A DNA stretch of 64,000 nt from Petrimonas sulfuriphila (GCF_051201015.1 NZ_JBPEHI010000002.1), one strand, 5' to 3'. Positions 9,210 to 18,392 are shown, counted from the stretch's first letter. Numbers and translations: made by a program. The notes: a model not told the origin generated them from the sequence alone.

Positions 9210-9683
9210 ATGAACATACCGGAAGAGAGAAAATCGCAGCCCATTTCCAAAGAAATTACCGTTGTTGAAGCTAAAAAAGAATTGGAGAAGAACAGGAGTA
9301 AAAGAATCCTGTTCGCCACAGGAGGTTCTTTTGCACTGGTTTTAGCCGTGTTGGGCGTTTTCGTTCCCGGCATACCCTGTACCCCTTTCGCACTATTGTC
9401 TGCCGCCCTTTTTGCAAAAAGTTCCGAAAAGCTGTATAACTGGTTGCTGAGTAACAGGATACTGGGGCCCCGTATTAAAAACTACCAACGTCGGCAGGGT
9501 ATTTCGAAAGGCGGAAAAGTGAAGGTAATCATTTTGATGGTGACGATGGTGTTGGTCTCTTCTTTCCTGATAATAAATGTGCCGGCCATAAGGATTGTAA
9601 TTCTCTTGTCGGGCCTTGTCGGAGCGATTGTGGTGTGGTTCTTTGTTCCAGAAGGGAGAGACTGTACCGAAGAGGAGGGCTAG
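9210..9683 (+). CDS. YbaN-like DUF454 inner-membrane protein
   Basis: A 157-residue membrane protein. The conserved DUF454 core runs from a first helix (about residues 32-54) through VPGIPCTPF, AALFAKSSEKLYNWL and RILGPRIKNYQ, with a second hydrophobic pair near the C-terminus (about 107-147). Function in the family is unknown. The N-terminal 30 residues are charged and cytoplasmic. It converges on the HD-domain gene with a 4-bp overlap of the two stop ends. Confidence 0.85.
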   Translation: MNIPEERKSQPISKEITVVEAKKELEKNRSKRILFATGGSFALVLAVLGVFVPGIPCTPFALLSAALFAKSSEKLYNWLLSNRILGPRIKNYQRRQGISKGGKVKVIILMVTMVLVSSFLIINVPAIRIVILLSGLVGAIVVWFFVPEGRDCTEEEG

Positions 9684-10903
9684 TCCCTCAGGTACGCGAA
9701 GTAATACTTCTCCACCTTTTTCGATAATAACTCGATGTTGAACATATCGGATGCGGTGGAGATGTCTTTTATGGAGCCGTCGCGATAGAGGATCTTGATG
9801 CTTTCGTCGTACTTGTTGTACATGTCGGTAGCCAGCGAATCGGCAGAAACAAAATAGGCAGCCTCGCTTTCCGAGATTCCGTATTTACGGGTAAATTTTT
9901 CGATATATTCTTGCTTCTTTTCTGCCGGGTGAGGTTCATTGGTAATCTGGATCTTGAATAGTTTTCGGTTGACCATTCCGTGGCTTAATAATGATAACAC
10001 CTTGTCGGAATGAGACTTCCATACCTTTAACGATGTCCAGATATCGTTGTCGTCCAGGTTCGTGAAATGTTCCAGCACTTCCGGGCTTTCCCGGAAATCT
10101 TTCAACGTGATGTCGTTTTTTAGGAAGAATGCCAGCGAGGGCGATGCAAAGAGGTCTTCGCCGTTTCGCGACAGGTACTTGGCCCGGTTGATGGTGTTTG
10201 TCAACATTTTCTCCGAGGCCACCGCCGTTTTGTGCAGGTAGACCTGCCAATACATAAACCGACGCGACATCAAGAAGTTCTCTATCGAATAAATCCCTTT
10301 CGACTCAACCACCAGCTTGTCGTCAATAACATCGAGCATCTTCATGATGCGTGCCGCACCGATACCCCCTTCGCTGACACCCGTAAAAAAACTGTCGCGC
10401 TGCAGGTAGTCCAGTCGGTCGACATCCAGCTGCCCACTTACCAGCTCGTGTAAAAACCGCTTGGGGTACTTGTCCCGGAAAATATCGATGGCCGTCTGGA
10501 GTGCACCTTTTTTCTCGCCGTTGATCTGCTGCATCAGCAGCAACGAAACCTCTTCGTGAGGCACGTTGTTCGCCAGCGTATTCTCCAGCACATGCGAAAA
10601 GGGAGTGTGCCCGATATCGTGCATCAGGATGGCAGCCAGCGCTCCGCGGTATTCGTCTTTGGTGATCTCGTGGCCTTTGTCGCGTAAATTCAGCAAGGCC
10701 ACGTCCATCAGGTACATGGCGCCAATGGTATGGTGAAACCGGGTATGCTGTGCACCGGGATAAACATAGGATGCCATTCCCAGTTGCCGGATCCGGTTCA
10801 GCCGCTGCAGGCAGGGATGCTGGATAAGTTCGTAAATAAACTCATCGGGGATATTGACAAATCCAAAAACGGGATCGTTGATTATTTTTCGCTTCTGCTG
10901 CAT
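9680..10903 (-). CDS. HD-domain phosphohydrolase
   Basis: A 407-residue metal-dependent phosphohydrolase of the dGTPase-like HD branch. The metal ligands are visible: RFHHT (His57/58), the HD pair at 95-96 in LMHDIGHTPFSH, and Asp162 in QLDVDRLDYLQRD. The family hydrolyses nucleotides or related phosphoesters; the substrate here is unknown. A terminator-like hairpin of the upstream tRNA-Gln sits only a few bases before its ATG, so it probably starts transcription from inside that short gap or by readthrough. Confidence 0.9.
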   Translation of the reverse strand: MQQKRKIINDPVFGFVNIPDEFIYELIQHPCLQRLNRIRQLGMASYVYPGAQHTRFHHTIGAMYLMDVALLNLRDKGHEITKDEYRGALAAILMHDIGHTPFSHVLENTLANNVPHEEVSLLLMQQINGEKKGALQTAIDIFRDKYPKRFLHELVSGQLDVDRLDYLQRDSFFTGVSEGGIGAARIMKMLDVIDDKLVVESKGIYSIENFLMSRRFMYWQVYLHKTAVASEKMLTNTINRAKYLSRNGEDLFASPSLAFFLKNDITLKDFRESPEVLEHFTNLDDNDIWTSLKVWKSHSDKVLSLLSHGMVNRKLFKIQITNEPHPAEKKQEYIEKFTRKYGISESEAAYFVSADSLATDMYNKYDESIKILYRDGSIKDISTASDMFNIELLSKKVEKYYFAYLRD

Positions 10904-10910
10904 ATAAAAT

Positions 10911-10943
10911 AAAAAAAGACTGCTGGCTTTCTTCCAACAGTCT
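10911..10943 (-). terminator. rho-independent terminator of tRNA-Gln
   Basis: Stem 10934-10943 with 10917-10926 (AGACTG plus TGG arms, one mismatch), loop of 7 nt. On the minus strand it is followed by a T-run read from the A-run at 10911-10917. It lies 13 nt after the tRNA 3' end. Confidence 0.65.
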
Positions 10944-10956
10944 GATTTTTAATTAG

Positions 10957-11027
10957 TTGTCTTACCAGGACTCGAACCTGGACAAACAGGACCAGAATCT
11001 GTTGTGCTACCATTACACCATAAGACA
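10957..11027 (-). tRNA. tRNA-Gln (anticodon CTG)
   Basis: A 71-nt cloverleaf read on the minus strand. The acceptor stem TGTCTTA pairs with TAAGACA and the discriminator is A. The D-stem is GTG/CAC. The anticodon loop TTCTGGT gives CTG. The T-arm CCAGG-TTCGAGT-CCTGG is canonical. CCA is not encoded. The last anticodon-stem pair (31-39) is A with C, a mismatch. It has a perfect -7 element and a terminator of its own. Confidence 0.93.
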
Positions 11028-11038
11028 ATTTGTGAGTA

Positions 11039-11046
11039 CAAAAGTA
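11039..11046 (-). promoter_or_regulatory. -7 promoter element of tRNA-Gln
   Basis: TACTTTTG on the minus strand, 11 nt before the mature tRNA 5' end. A TTTG lies only 15 nt further upstream, so the -33 box is not well placed. Confidence 0.45.
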
Positions 11047-11135
11047 CAAAATTTATTGTAACAAAAAATTATTAGGCTGAAACTTTTGTTTGATTCGTGA
11101 ATTAAAATTGCTATTTTTACCGAGCAACAACGTTT

Positions 11136-14100
11136 TTACGGGTTAATCCCGGTAGCTTCCAGAACCACCGTTTTCTCTTTCAGAAATTCCATCAACGTTG
11201 CGTAAACAGGATGTTTTTTAAGGATTTGCCGGTTTCCCACCATAAACAGTTGTTGGCGGGCGCGCGTAAGAGATACGTTCAGTTTTCTGTCTACGGTGCC
11301 CTCATCATTCAGGTTACAAAGGAAGTGCAGTTGATACGGTTTATTCACACAAAACGAAATGATGATCACATCGCGCTGGCTGCCCTGGAAGCGTTCCACC
11401 GTATCCACCATGATGTTCTCGTACGCCGGAATGCCTGCTTTCTCCAGTTGGTGCTTGATGAGTGCTATCTGGTTTCGGTAGGGCGCAATGATTCCGATAT
11501 TCCGTGGGTCGAAATTCCGCCGGTCGTGCGCATACACGGTGGCAACGGAACGTATGACCTCAGCCACGATCTCCGCCTCAGGGGTGTTTGTTTTCGATGA
11601 GGTACTTTGCGGAGGCAACTGTTCGGTCGAAAAAAATGCGATTCGGCTTTTTGACACATGCTGTAAAAAGACATTGCCGGTTTCGGGGAAGGATGATCTC
11701 CACGGTTGAGCCTGCCACTCCTTTGCGGACAAGAGGGCTTGCGGGTAAAAGTGAGTGGAGGGGAATGCGGCAATCTGCTCGTGCATCCTGCCCTGGATGG
11801 TGAGCTGGGTGTAGGCGTGTGTCCAGTTGTTACCGACGCAGTTGCGCAGCAAGCGTTCGAAAAGGGAATGGGCACAACTGGTGATCCCTGCTCCGGTAAG
11901 TTCCGGCTCGTGAATGGCGGCAACCTGTTTTTTCTGCAAGACAATGGCGGGCAACTGGTGATGGTCGCCAATCATGATGAACTTATCGAAACGGGGCAAC
12001 AACCCTATAATTTGTGGCTCCAGGATCTGTGACGCTTCATCGATAATGGCCACATCGAACTTCTTGAGGCTGAAAAGTTCCGGTTTTCCGTTTATGGATG
12101 CCAGGGTGGATACAACAATCCGGGTCTTCCGGATCGTTGTCCGCAGCGATTCGCGGTTACTGGCTTTTTCGGAGATGTTTTGCAACAACCGGTCCCGATA
12201 CGCTTCGGCGCACGAAAGTTCGCTTCCCACACGGATGTAGTTGCATGAATTTTCATCCTTGCAGCCAAATGCGGCATTTATGGCTTCGCAAAGCTCATCC
12301 ACGGCCCGGTTGGTATAGGCCAATACCAGCATGTTGCCGTTTTCTTTCGCGTAAAACTCTTCAATCAGCCGGCGGGCAAAAATGGATGTCTTTCCGGTTC
12401 CCGGCGGGCCGATAATCAGGAAATAGTCTTCGGCAGCCATCGCTTTCCGGATGATGCTTTCGGGATAAGGCAACTTGTTTTCAGGGATTGCCGGAGCTTG
12501 GGGTGCTCTTAATCCCAACAGTAAATCGCGCTGCTGCTTTTCGGCATTCAGAAAATCAAACAGGCTCTTATACATACTATTGTACGATGTGTCGAGCGCG
12601 TCATGCTCGATCGCCCAAAGCGGGTTCTCGTTGAAAAACGTGCGGTTTCGTTGCTTGTTCCGGAAACGGACCTCGACAAATTCCCGCGAGATGGCTGCCA
12701 GGGCCCCTTTCAGTATTTGGCGGTTGAGGACGGTGTCTTGTTCATCCTGCCGGGGATAGACAATGCAGATCTCTCCCTCACGGAAGTTTACCACATCGTT
12801 TCCGGCATGATTTCTCCGGAACACGATTTTCATGTCGTTTCCCGAATCGTCAATCGACTCGATGGACAAGCCATACAAAACATCCAGTGCTTCTGCACGT
12901 TCGGTAAAATCGCTGTTCCACAACGAAGCCACACCGGCGGGTGACTCGTATTCTACGTCTCCTGTTTTTTGCAGGTACAGTTCCCGCGAAACAAAACGGA
13001 TGTAGCGGTAAAAGTAGCTCAATTCCATTGACGTGCATGATTGCAGTACCGACTTGAATTGTTCGATCCGTTGCGTGTAGAACGTCGCGGATTTCTGTGC
13101 GGTTCCGGTGGTGTCGTAAAGTGCCTGAAACAGTTGCGCAACCGTTTGATTGTTACCGTTTATGATGGCATGTTCGTTGGCAATAATGAGGTTCCTGACG
13201 TTGATGATCTCTTTCTCCAGTTGTTGGAATCCGGCGGCAAAACGGAGGTTTGTACCCGGAATGCTTCCGGACGAGTACAAAATGGCTGCTTCCACCCGGC
13301 GTGACGGTACATCAAACACACTTTCGGTCATTAGCCGGTAAACGCCGGTCTGTACTTCGTGGTTAAGCGCAATCTTTCCTGTGTCGTAAGCAGGGTAGGG
13401 AAGTTTACCCGATTTGAGCTCTACAATCTCATACGCTTTTTTATTGATGTGCAACAAGTCCAACCGCCCCTGAAAACCGTATCGTTCACTGAAGAACGAC
13501 GGTTCGAGCGTACACTGGTGCAGGTCAATTCCTCTCTGTGGAAAATCTTCGGTGATCACTCGTTTGATGTTCTCAAACTGGGTACGCGCTTTTCGCATGA
13601 AATCACGGAAGTCTTCGTCGGCTGCAATATCCCGGCAGCTCGTGTATTCGAAAGGCGACTGCCGGAACGATTTCAGGAATGTTTCGTCAAAAGAGACCTC
13701 ATCGGGTTGTTGGGCAAAGATCAGCTCGTCGAGGAAAAAGTTTGCCAGGTTACCCAGCAGAAGATAGGAGCGGTTTTCGGGTGTTTCGAACTTGTTTCTG
13801 AAATAGTGCATCGGAGTGACGCAGTAATCGTGAAAGCATTCCGCGATGGCGGAGGCGTCTATCAGGTAATCGGGTTCCAATACAATCAGCTTGGGGAGTA
13901 AACTGCCGTTTTTGTCTACCGTGAAATCGATCAGGTTGAGCTGCGCCCCTTCCCAAAAATGATCGACCGGGCTGCTCAACGCATCGCACCTGACAGTTAC
14001 CTCCGTTCCCGGATGTTTTTCCGACAGGCACCTGATTTCGGCTTTTTCGTTGTCTACCGCCTGAACTTGAACGCGTAGCGTCCGCTCTTTGCCGATGGGT

Positions 14101-14468
14101 TGAGGCGAGAGCGTGAGGCCCTCATCCGAATTTGTTTTGTTGCCGGAGAGGAGTTCCAGGAAATTGATCAGTGCCCTTTCGTGTTGCCGGTATTCGGCCT
14201 CTACCAGTTCTTCATTCTTTTCCCGGATCTCTTTCGTACGAACTCGTAAGTGTTGCAGTTGCCACTCCAACCGGTTGGGAATCCGGTGTTGCTGAGCCAG
14301 GAACACCAAGCGCGAGAACAGGTTGGGAAACTGGACGGATTCACCGGACGTTAATTCTCTCGACAAGCGCTCTAACAACTTTTTCAGCTCGAAAAGTTTG
14401 TCGTTTAAAGCAGACTCCGAAATTGAAACTTCCTGTATATCCGTCAGGTAGGCTGTGTAATCAGGCAT
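11136..14468 (-). CDS. Dna2-like nuclease-helicase (PD-(D/E)XK plus SF1 helicase)
   Basis: About 1110 residues. A PD-(D/E)XK nuclease-like core lies near residue 350 (the signature ELKSGK following YEIV). A superfamily 1B (UPF1/DNA2-like) helicase fills the C-terminal half, with Walker A GPPGTGKT near residue 690, the Walker B-type DEASQ near 810, GDHHQLPA just after it, and the late motifs VDTVERFQGSQRD and LNVSLTRARQQL. The expected activity is ATP-driven unwinding coupled to single-strand cleavage in replication or repair. The ATG at 14468 overlaps the dgkA stop codon (TGATG), so translation is probably coupled. A TTG codon one position upstream is a less likely start. Confidence 0.9.
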   Translation of the reverse strand: MPDYTAYLTDIQEVSISESALNDKLFELKKLLERLSRELTSGESVQFPNLFSRLVFLAQQHRIPNRLEWQLQHLRVRTKEIREKNEELVEAEYRQHERALINFLELLSGNKTNSDEGLTLSPQPIGKERTLRVQVQAVDNEKAEIRCLSEKHPGTEVTVRCDALSSPVDHFWEGAQLNLIDFTVDKNGSLLPKLIVLEPDYLIDASAIAECFHDYCVTPMHYFRNKFETPENRSYLLLGNLANFFLDELIFAQQPDEVSFDETFLKSFRQSPFEYTSCRDIAADEDFRDFMRKARTQFENIKRVITEDFPQRGIDLHQCTLEPSFFSERYGFQGRLDLLHINKKAYEIVELKSGKLPYPAYDTGKIALNHEVQTGVYRLMTESVFDVPSRRVEAAILYSSGSIPGTNLRFAAGFQQLEKEIINVRNLIIANEHAIINGNNQTVAQLFQALYDTTGTAQKSATFYTQRIEQFKSVLQSCTSMELSYFYRYIRFVSRELYLQKTGDVEYESPAGVASLWNSDFTERAEALDVLYGLSIESIDDSGNDMKIVFRRNHAGNDVVNFREGEICIVYPRQDEQDTVLNRQILKGALAAISREFVEVRFRNKQRNRTFFNENPLWAIEHDALDTSYNSMYKSLFDFLNAEKQQRDLLLGLRAPQAPAIPENKLPYPESIIRKAMAAEDYFLIIGPPGTGKTSIFARRLIEEFYAKENGNMLVLAYTNRAVDELCEAINAAFGCKDENSCNYIRVGSELSCAEAYRDRLLQNISEKASNRESLRTTIRKTRIVVSTLASINGKPELFSLKKFDVAIIDEASQILEPQIIGLLPRFDKFIMIGDHHQLPAIVLQKKQVAAIHEPELTGAGITSCAHSLFERLLRNCVGNNWTHAYTQLTIQGRMHEQIAAFPSTHFYPQALLSAKEWQAQPWRSSFPETGNVFLQHVSKSRIAFFSTEQLPPQSTSSKTNTPEAEIVAEVIRSVATVYAHDRRNFDPRNIGIIAPYRNQIALIKHQLEKAGIPAYENIMVDTVERFQGSQRDVIIISFCVNKPYQLHFLCNLNDEGTVDRKLNVSLTRARQQLFMVGNRQILKKHPVYATLMEFLKEKTVVLEATGINP

Positions 14469-14842
14469 CAAGGTTGAAATAACTCAATAATTTTTGGAAG
14501 AAAAACCAAAACCCCTACCGCCAATGCCGCCATGGCAGCCAGCAAAACGCCTGCAGCAGCCAGGTCCTTCACCTTTTTAATCGTTGCGTTGCGTTCTTTT
14601 GAAACAAGGTCGGCAAGCGTTTCTATGGAGGTGTTTACAGCTTCCAGGGCCAAAACCAATCCAATAATGACAGTTACTGCCAGCCATTCCGCAGTGGAAA
14701 TCGAAAACAGGAACCCCATCAGAATGGCTGATATGGCCAGTATCAGGTGAATCACCGCGTTAGGCGTTTCGCGGAAAAGTGTTGCGACACCTTGAAAAGC
14801 GTATTTAAAACTAAGCATTCTTTTTTTGTAAGAACCATTCAT
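14468..14842 (-). CDS. dgkA: diacylglycerol/undecaprenol kinase family protein
   Basis: A 124-residue inner-membrane kinase of the DgkA family with three TM segments. The signature LALEAVNTSIETLADLV (Glu and Asn of the active site) is present. The family recycles diacylglycerol or phosphorylates undecaprenol. I chose the ATG at 14842 because AAAGGAA lies just upstream and because a promoter with perfect spacing (14902-14932) would start transcription near 14895. The frame stays open further upstream, but that part overlaps the promoter and the divergent gene's start. The next gene overlaps by one base. Confidence 0.88.
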   Translation of the reverse strand: MNGSYKKRMLSFKYAFQGVATLFRETPNAVIHLILAISAILMGFLFSISTAEWLAVTVIIGLVLALEAVNTSIETLADLVSKERNATIKKVKDLAAAGVLLAAMAALAVGVLVFLPKIIELFQP

Positions 14843-14901
14843 AAACAATTCCTTTTTCAAATACATCATCATCCGCGACAAAGCCGGTAACGGTGGTGGG
14901 A

Positions 14902-14932
14902 CAAATATACGAACTTTGGTGCTCTTTGCAAA
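14902..14932 (-). promoter_or_regulatory. promoter of dgkA-helicase
   Basis: On the minus strand: TTTG (14929-14932), 19 nt, TATATTTG (14902-14909). Both boxes match the Bacteroidota consensus exactly. Confidence 0.7.
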
Positions 14933-14970
14933 AACAGGCCGTTTTTTTATCTTTATTGCCGTGCATTTTT

Positions 14971-14978
14971 TATCTTTG
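14971..14978 (+). promoter_or_regulatory. -7 element of the zinc-ribbon protein gene
   Basis: TATCTTTG, perfect TAnnTTTG, 20 nt upstream of the ATG at 14999. The -33 position is T-rich without a clean TTTG. Confidence 0.45.
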
Positions 14979-14998
14979 CCTGAATTAAATACAACACT

Positions 14999-16105
14999 AT
15001 GGCCCAATTTTGCCCGCTTTGCGGAAGGAGTAAACCGGAAGAAGCATTGTTTTGCAACGATTGCAAAGATAAGATAGAAAAGGAATATGAAGTGGATGTC
15101 CCCAAAGGTGAAGGGGGAGTGGATGCTGTTGGGCAGGAATTGACTGAAAAGAGTGTTGAGGTCAAAAAAGAAAATCCGGATCTGCCGACGGATATTCTGT
15201 CAAAAGACACAGAGCCGCGAAAGAATAAAAGCCGTCTTCTTCTGGGCTTACTCCTGTTAGGGATATTGCTGATTGCCGGTTTCTTTTATTACGGAGAGAC
15301 GGTAAGAAAAGGGAATTTAGACAGGCTGCAATGGGATGCGGCTGTGAAAGAAAACACGGTAAGTGGCTACCTGGACTACATGCAGGCATTTCCGAAAGGA
15401 AAATATTACCTCCTGGCTGAAGAAAATCTGGTGAAGCTCAAAGGAAATGAAGCAGAGACCTGGAGAACACTGCAATCTTCGGATAACAGGGCGGAACTGC
15501 AGGATTTCCTGACGCAATATCCGGAAAGCCCGTACACCCCGTTAGTGAAAAAAAGGTTGGATTCGCTTGCCTGGGTGGCTACCCTGAACGACAATACCGC
15601 CGAAAGTTATTCTGACTATATGGTTGCGTCGCAAAGCGGAGAACTGCCGGGCGACTATTTCGGCAATGCACAGGAAAGATACGAGATGTTGTTTCAATCG
15701 TATCCGGTTACAAAAAGTGATCTGGACAGTATCCGGCTTACCGTTGACGGGTTCTTTACGGCATTATCCGCTCTTAAAGCCAACGAAATAACCAAATATA
15801 TGGCTCCGGTCGTTTTCCGGTTTTTCAACTCCGGTGGAGGTCAACGTGAAAAAATAGTTGGAGACCTGATTATCTCTGGGGCGAGAACACAGGCTCCAAC
15901 CGTTCAGTTTTTACCGAATACGGCCGCAGTGGCATACGAGAAAACGGATATTGAACATTACAAGGTGAATGTCCCCGTTCAGAAATCGTATGTTGACGGT
16001 GGACAACAGAAAACCGTTTCAGGGTATATCGTTCAGATGGAACTGGACAGGAACTTCCGGATACTTACCCTGACCGAACGCAAGCCCGCTGCCGACGCGG
16101 TCTGA
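14999..16105 (+). CDS. zinc-ribbon, single-TM protein of unknown function
   Basis: A 368-residue protein with a four-Cys zinc ribbon at the N-terminus (Cys5, Cys8, Cys19, Cys22), an acidic linker, one transmembrane helix (about 80-98) and a C-terminal region outside the membrane. The outside part has two similar helical stretches (AVKENTVSGYLDYMQAFPKG and TLNDNTAESYSDYMVASQSG) and then an NTF2-like or beta-rich end. This zinc-ribbon/TM topology is common in Bacteroidota proteins of unknown role. It is monocistronic and converges on tdh with 5 bp between. Confidence 0.8.
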   Translation: MAQFCPLCGRSKPEEALFCNDCKDKIEKEYEVDVPKGEGGVDAVGQELTEKSVEVKKENPDLPTDILSKDTEPRKNKSRLLLGLLLLGILLIAGFFYYGETVRKGNLDRLQWDAAVKENTVSGYLDYMQAFPKGKYYLLAEENLVKLKGNEAETWRTLQSSDNRAELQDFLTQYPESPYTPLVKKRLDSLAWVATLNDNTAESYSDYMVASQSGELPGDYFGNAQERYEMLFQSYPVTKSDLDSIRLTVDGFFTALSALKANEITKYMAPVVFRFFNSGGGQREKIVGDLIISGARTQAPTVQFLPNTAAVAYEKTDIEHYKVNVPVQKSYVDGGQQKTVSGYIVQMELDRNFRILTLTERKPAADAV

Positions 16106-16110
16106 GAATT

Positions 16111-17136
16111 CTAATCCCAGCTGAGAATCACTTTTCCACACTGCCCGCTTTCCATCACTTCAAACCCTTTCTGGTATTCATCGATGGAAAAACGATGGGT
16201 GATAACCGGAGTCAGGTCAATTCCGGAAATAAGCATCTGCTCCATCTGGTACCAGGTCTCCCACATCTCACGGCCGTAAATCCCTTTCAGCGTAAGGGCT
16301 TTAAAGATGATCTCGTTCCAGTCGACCGTGGTGTTGTTGGGTAAAATACCCAGCAGCGATATTTTTGAACCGTTGTACATGTTGTCGATCATTTCCCGGA
16401 ATGCAGCGGGGGAGCCGGACATTTCCAACCCTACGTCAAAGCCGCGCATTCCCAGTTTTTCAACCGCTTGCCGGATGCTCTCTCCTTTCGAAGGGTTAAC
16501 GGTTAGCGTAGCCCCCATTTTCCGGGCTATCTCCAGCCGGTAATCACTCAGGTCGCTGACCACAACGTACCGGGCACCTGCAAAGCGGCATATGGCGGTT
16601 GCCATGCTCCCGATAAGCCCGGCACCGGTGATGAGCACATCTTCCCCGATAAGCGGGAACGATAAGGCTGTATGCGTGGCATTTCCGAAGGGATCCATAA
16701 TGGAGGCGATCTCATCGGGAATACGGGGGTCCAGCTTAACGACGTTCTCTGCCGGGAGCGACAAATATTCGGCAAAGGCCCCGTCGCGGTTCACACCCAC
16801 ACCGAGGGTGTTTTCACAAACGTGTAGCTTCCCGCGGCGGCAGTTGCGGCAGTGTCCGCAAGCGATATGTCCTTCCCCGGTAACCCGGTCGCCGGTTTTC
16901 AGGTTTTTTACTCCGCTTCCCATGTCCACAATTTCGCCCACGTATTCGTGTCCGATGGTCATGGGGGTTTTGATGGTCTTTTGCGCCCAATCGTCCCATT
17001 TATAAATGTGCAGATCGGTTCCGCAGATAGAGGTTTTTATGATTTTAATGAGGACATCGTTCACTCCGATCTCGGGAACGGGTATCTCTTGCATCCATAT
17101 TCCCTTTTCGGGACGCAGTTTAACTAAGGCTTTCAT
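16111..17136 (-). CDS. tdh: L-threonine 3-dehydrogenase
   Basis: A 341-residue zinc-dependent NAD oxidoreductase that converts L-threonine to 2-amino-3-oxobutyrate. Catalytic zinc ligands are Cys38 (SICGTDLH) and His63-Glu64 (GHEYVGE). The structural zinc site is Cys93, Cys96, Cys99 and Cys107. The Rossmann motif is GAGLIG (about 171). The enzyme works with Kbl, encoded 26 bp upstream in the same direction, to yield glycine and acetyl-CoA. A 13-bp sequence identical to the one before kbl lies 11 nt upstream of the ATG. Confidence 0.96.
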   Translation of the reverse strand: MKALVKLRPEKGIWMQEIPVPEIGVNDVLIKIIKTSICGTDLHIYKWDDWAQKTIKTPMTIGHEYVGEIVDMGSGVKNLKTGDRVTGEGHIACGHCRNCRRGKLHVCENTLGVGVNRDGAFAEYLSLPAENVVKLDPRIPDEIASIMDPFGNATHTALSFPLIGEDVLITGAGLIGSMATAICRFAGARYVVVSDLSDYRLEIARKMGATLTVNPSKGESIRQAVEKLGMRGFDVGLEMSGSPAAFREMIDNMYNGSKISLLGILPNNTTVDWNEIIFKALTLKGIYGREMWETWYQMEQMLISGIDLTPVITHRFSIDEYQKGFEVMESGQCGKVILSWD

Positions 17137-17147
17137 AATGAGTGTGG

Positions 17148-17160
17148 GTTATAAGTTGTG
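17148..17160 (-). repeat. 13-bp leader element upstream of tdh
   Basis: CACAACTTATAAC on the minus strand ends 11 nt before the tdh ATG. The identical 13-mer lies at the same distance from the kbl ATG (18365-18377). It could be a shared translational or regulatory leader, or a small dispersed repeat. Confidence 0.6.
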
Positions 17161-17162
17161 GG

Positions 17163-18353
17163 TTATTTAATAACGGCAAGTTTTTTTCCGACTTTAATAA
17201 ACGCAGCAATGGCTTTGTCCAGGTGTTCACGTTTGTGTCCGGCGGATAGCTGAACACGGATACGTGCCTCCCCTTTCGGAACGACGGGATAATAGAATCC
17301 GGTAACGTAGATGCCTTCATCGAGCAGGGTTGATGCAAATTCCTGTGACAACTTGGCGTCGTAGAGCATTACGGCACAAATAGCCGACTGGGTAGGTTTG
17401 ATGTCGAAATTGGCTTCTTTCATTTTGGCTACGAAATAATCGACATTCTCGTGCAGCTTGTCTTGCAACTCATTCGATTCCTGAAGCAATTCAAACGCCT
17501 TGATTCCGGCAGCTGCCACCAACGGAGGAATGGAGTTGGAGAAAAGGTAGGGGCGTGAACGCTGACGAAGCAGGTCGATGATCTCCTTGCGTCCGGTAGT
17601 AAAACCGCCTATGGCACCACCAAATGCTTTTCCGAGCGTTCCGGTAATGATTTCCGCCTTCCCCAGGCAGTTGTATTGTTCAGTAACGCCGCGTCCGGTT
17701 TTTCCGACGACTCCTGCCGAATGGCTTTCATCGATCATCACCAGGGCATCGTACTTCTCGGCCAATTCCATGATTTTATCGATGGGAGCCACATTTCCAT
17801 CCATGGAGAACACACCGTCCGTTGCGATGATGCGAAAGCGTTGCGCTTGTGCTTCCTGCAGTTTGGCTTCCAAGTCGGCCATGTCGGCGTTGGCGTAGCG
17901 ATAACGTTTGGCTTTGCACAGGCGCACTCCGTCGATGATGGAGGCGTGGTTGAGTGCGTCTGAAACAATAGCATCTTCCTCGGTAAACAGGGGTTCGAAC
18001 AACCCGCCGTTGGCGTCGAAGCAGGCTGCGTATAGAATGGTATCTTCCGTTTTGAAAAATTTGCTGATCGTAGCTTCCAGCTCTTTGTGAAGGTCTTGCG
18101 TCCCGCAAATGAAACGTACGGATGACATTCCGTACCCGCGTTCATCGAGGGCTTTTTTGGCTGCTTCGATCAGGTGGGCGTTGTCTGACAATCCGAGGTA
18201 GTTGTTGGCACAAAAGTTCAATACTTCCTGTCCCGATTTTACTTTGATCTCCGCCTTTTGAGGCGTAACGATAATCCGTTCATTTTTGTAAAGTCCTGCT
18301 TCTTGGATAGCGGCTAATTCGCTTTGCAGGTGTTGTTGCATTTTTTCGTACAT
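17163..18353 (-). CDS. kbl: glycine C-acetyltransferase (2-amino-3-ketobutyrate CoA ligase)
   Basis: A 396-residue PLP-dependent alpha-oxoamine synthase that splits 2-amino-3-oxobutyrate with CoA into glycine and acetyl-CoA. The PLP lysine is in ITGTLGKAFGGAIGG (about residue 244). FDANGGLFEPL, IDESHSAGVVGKTGRG and the C-terminal RIRVQLSAGHKREHLDKA are typical of Kbl and separate it from BioF. Translation could begin at Met1 or Met5. It sits directly before tdh, completing the threonine degradation pathway, and downstream of rmuC with 39 bp between. Confidence 0.96.
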   Translation of the reverse strand: MYEKMQQHLQSELAAIQEAGLYKNERIIVTPQKAEIKVKSGQEVLNFCANNYLGLSDNAHLIEAAKKALDERGYGMSSVRFICGTQDLHKELEATISKFFKTEDTILYAACFDANGGLFEPLFTEEDAIVSDALNHASIIDGVRLCKAKRYRYANADMADLEAKLQEAQAQRFRIIATDGVFSMDGNVAPIDKIMELAEKYDALVMIDESHSAGVVGKTGRGVTEQYNCLGKAEIITGTLGKAFGGAIGGFTTGRKEIIDLLRQRSRPYLFSNSIPPLVAAAGIKAFELLQESNELQDKLHENVDYFVAKMKEANFDIKPTQSAICAVMLYDAKLSQEFASTLLDEGIYVTGFYYPVVPKGEARIRVQLSAGHKREHLDKAIAAFIKVGKKLAVIK

Positions 18354-18364
18354 AGTGTTGTTAA

Positions 18365-18377
18365 GTTATAAGTTGTG
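18365..18377 (-). repeat. 13-bp leader element upstream of kbl
   Basis: CACAACTTATAAC on the minus strand, 11 nt before the kbl ATG; second copy of the element found before tdh at 17148-17160. Confidence 0.6.
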
Positions 18378-18392
18378 AGAGCCTGGGCTTTT

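Noticed and set aside
11136..14468. Nuclease-helicase as part of a defence island
   Set aside because: It is coupled to dgkA and has no restriction, toxin or effector genes beside it; a housekeeping repair role fits better.
16101..16130. CTGAGAAT repeats between the zinc-ribbon gene and tdh as a terminator
   Set aside because: The two copies are direct, not inverted, so they cannot form a hairpin.
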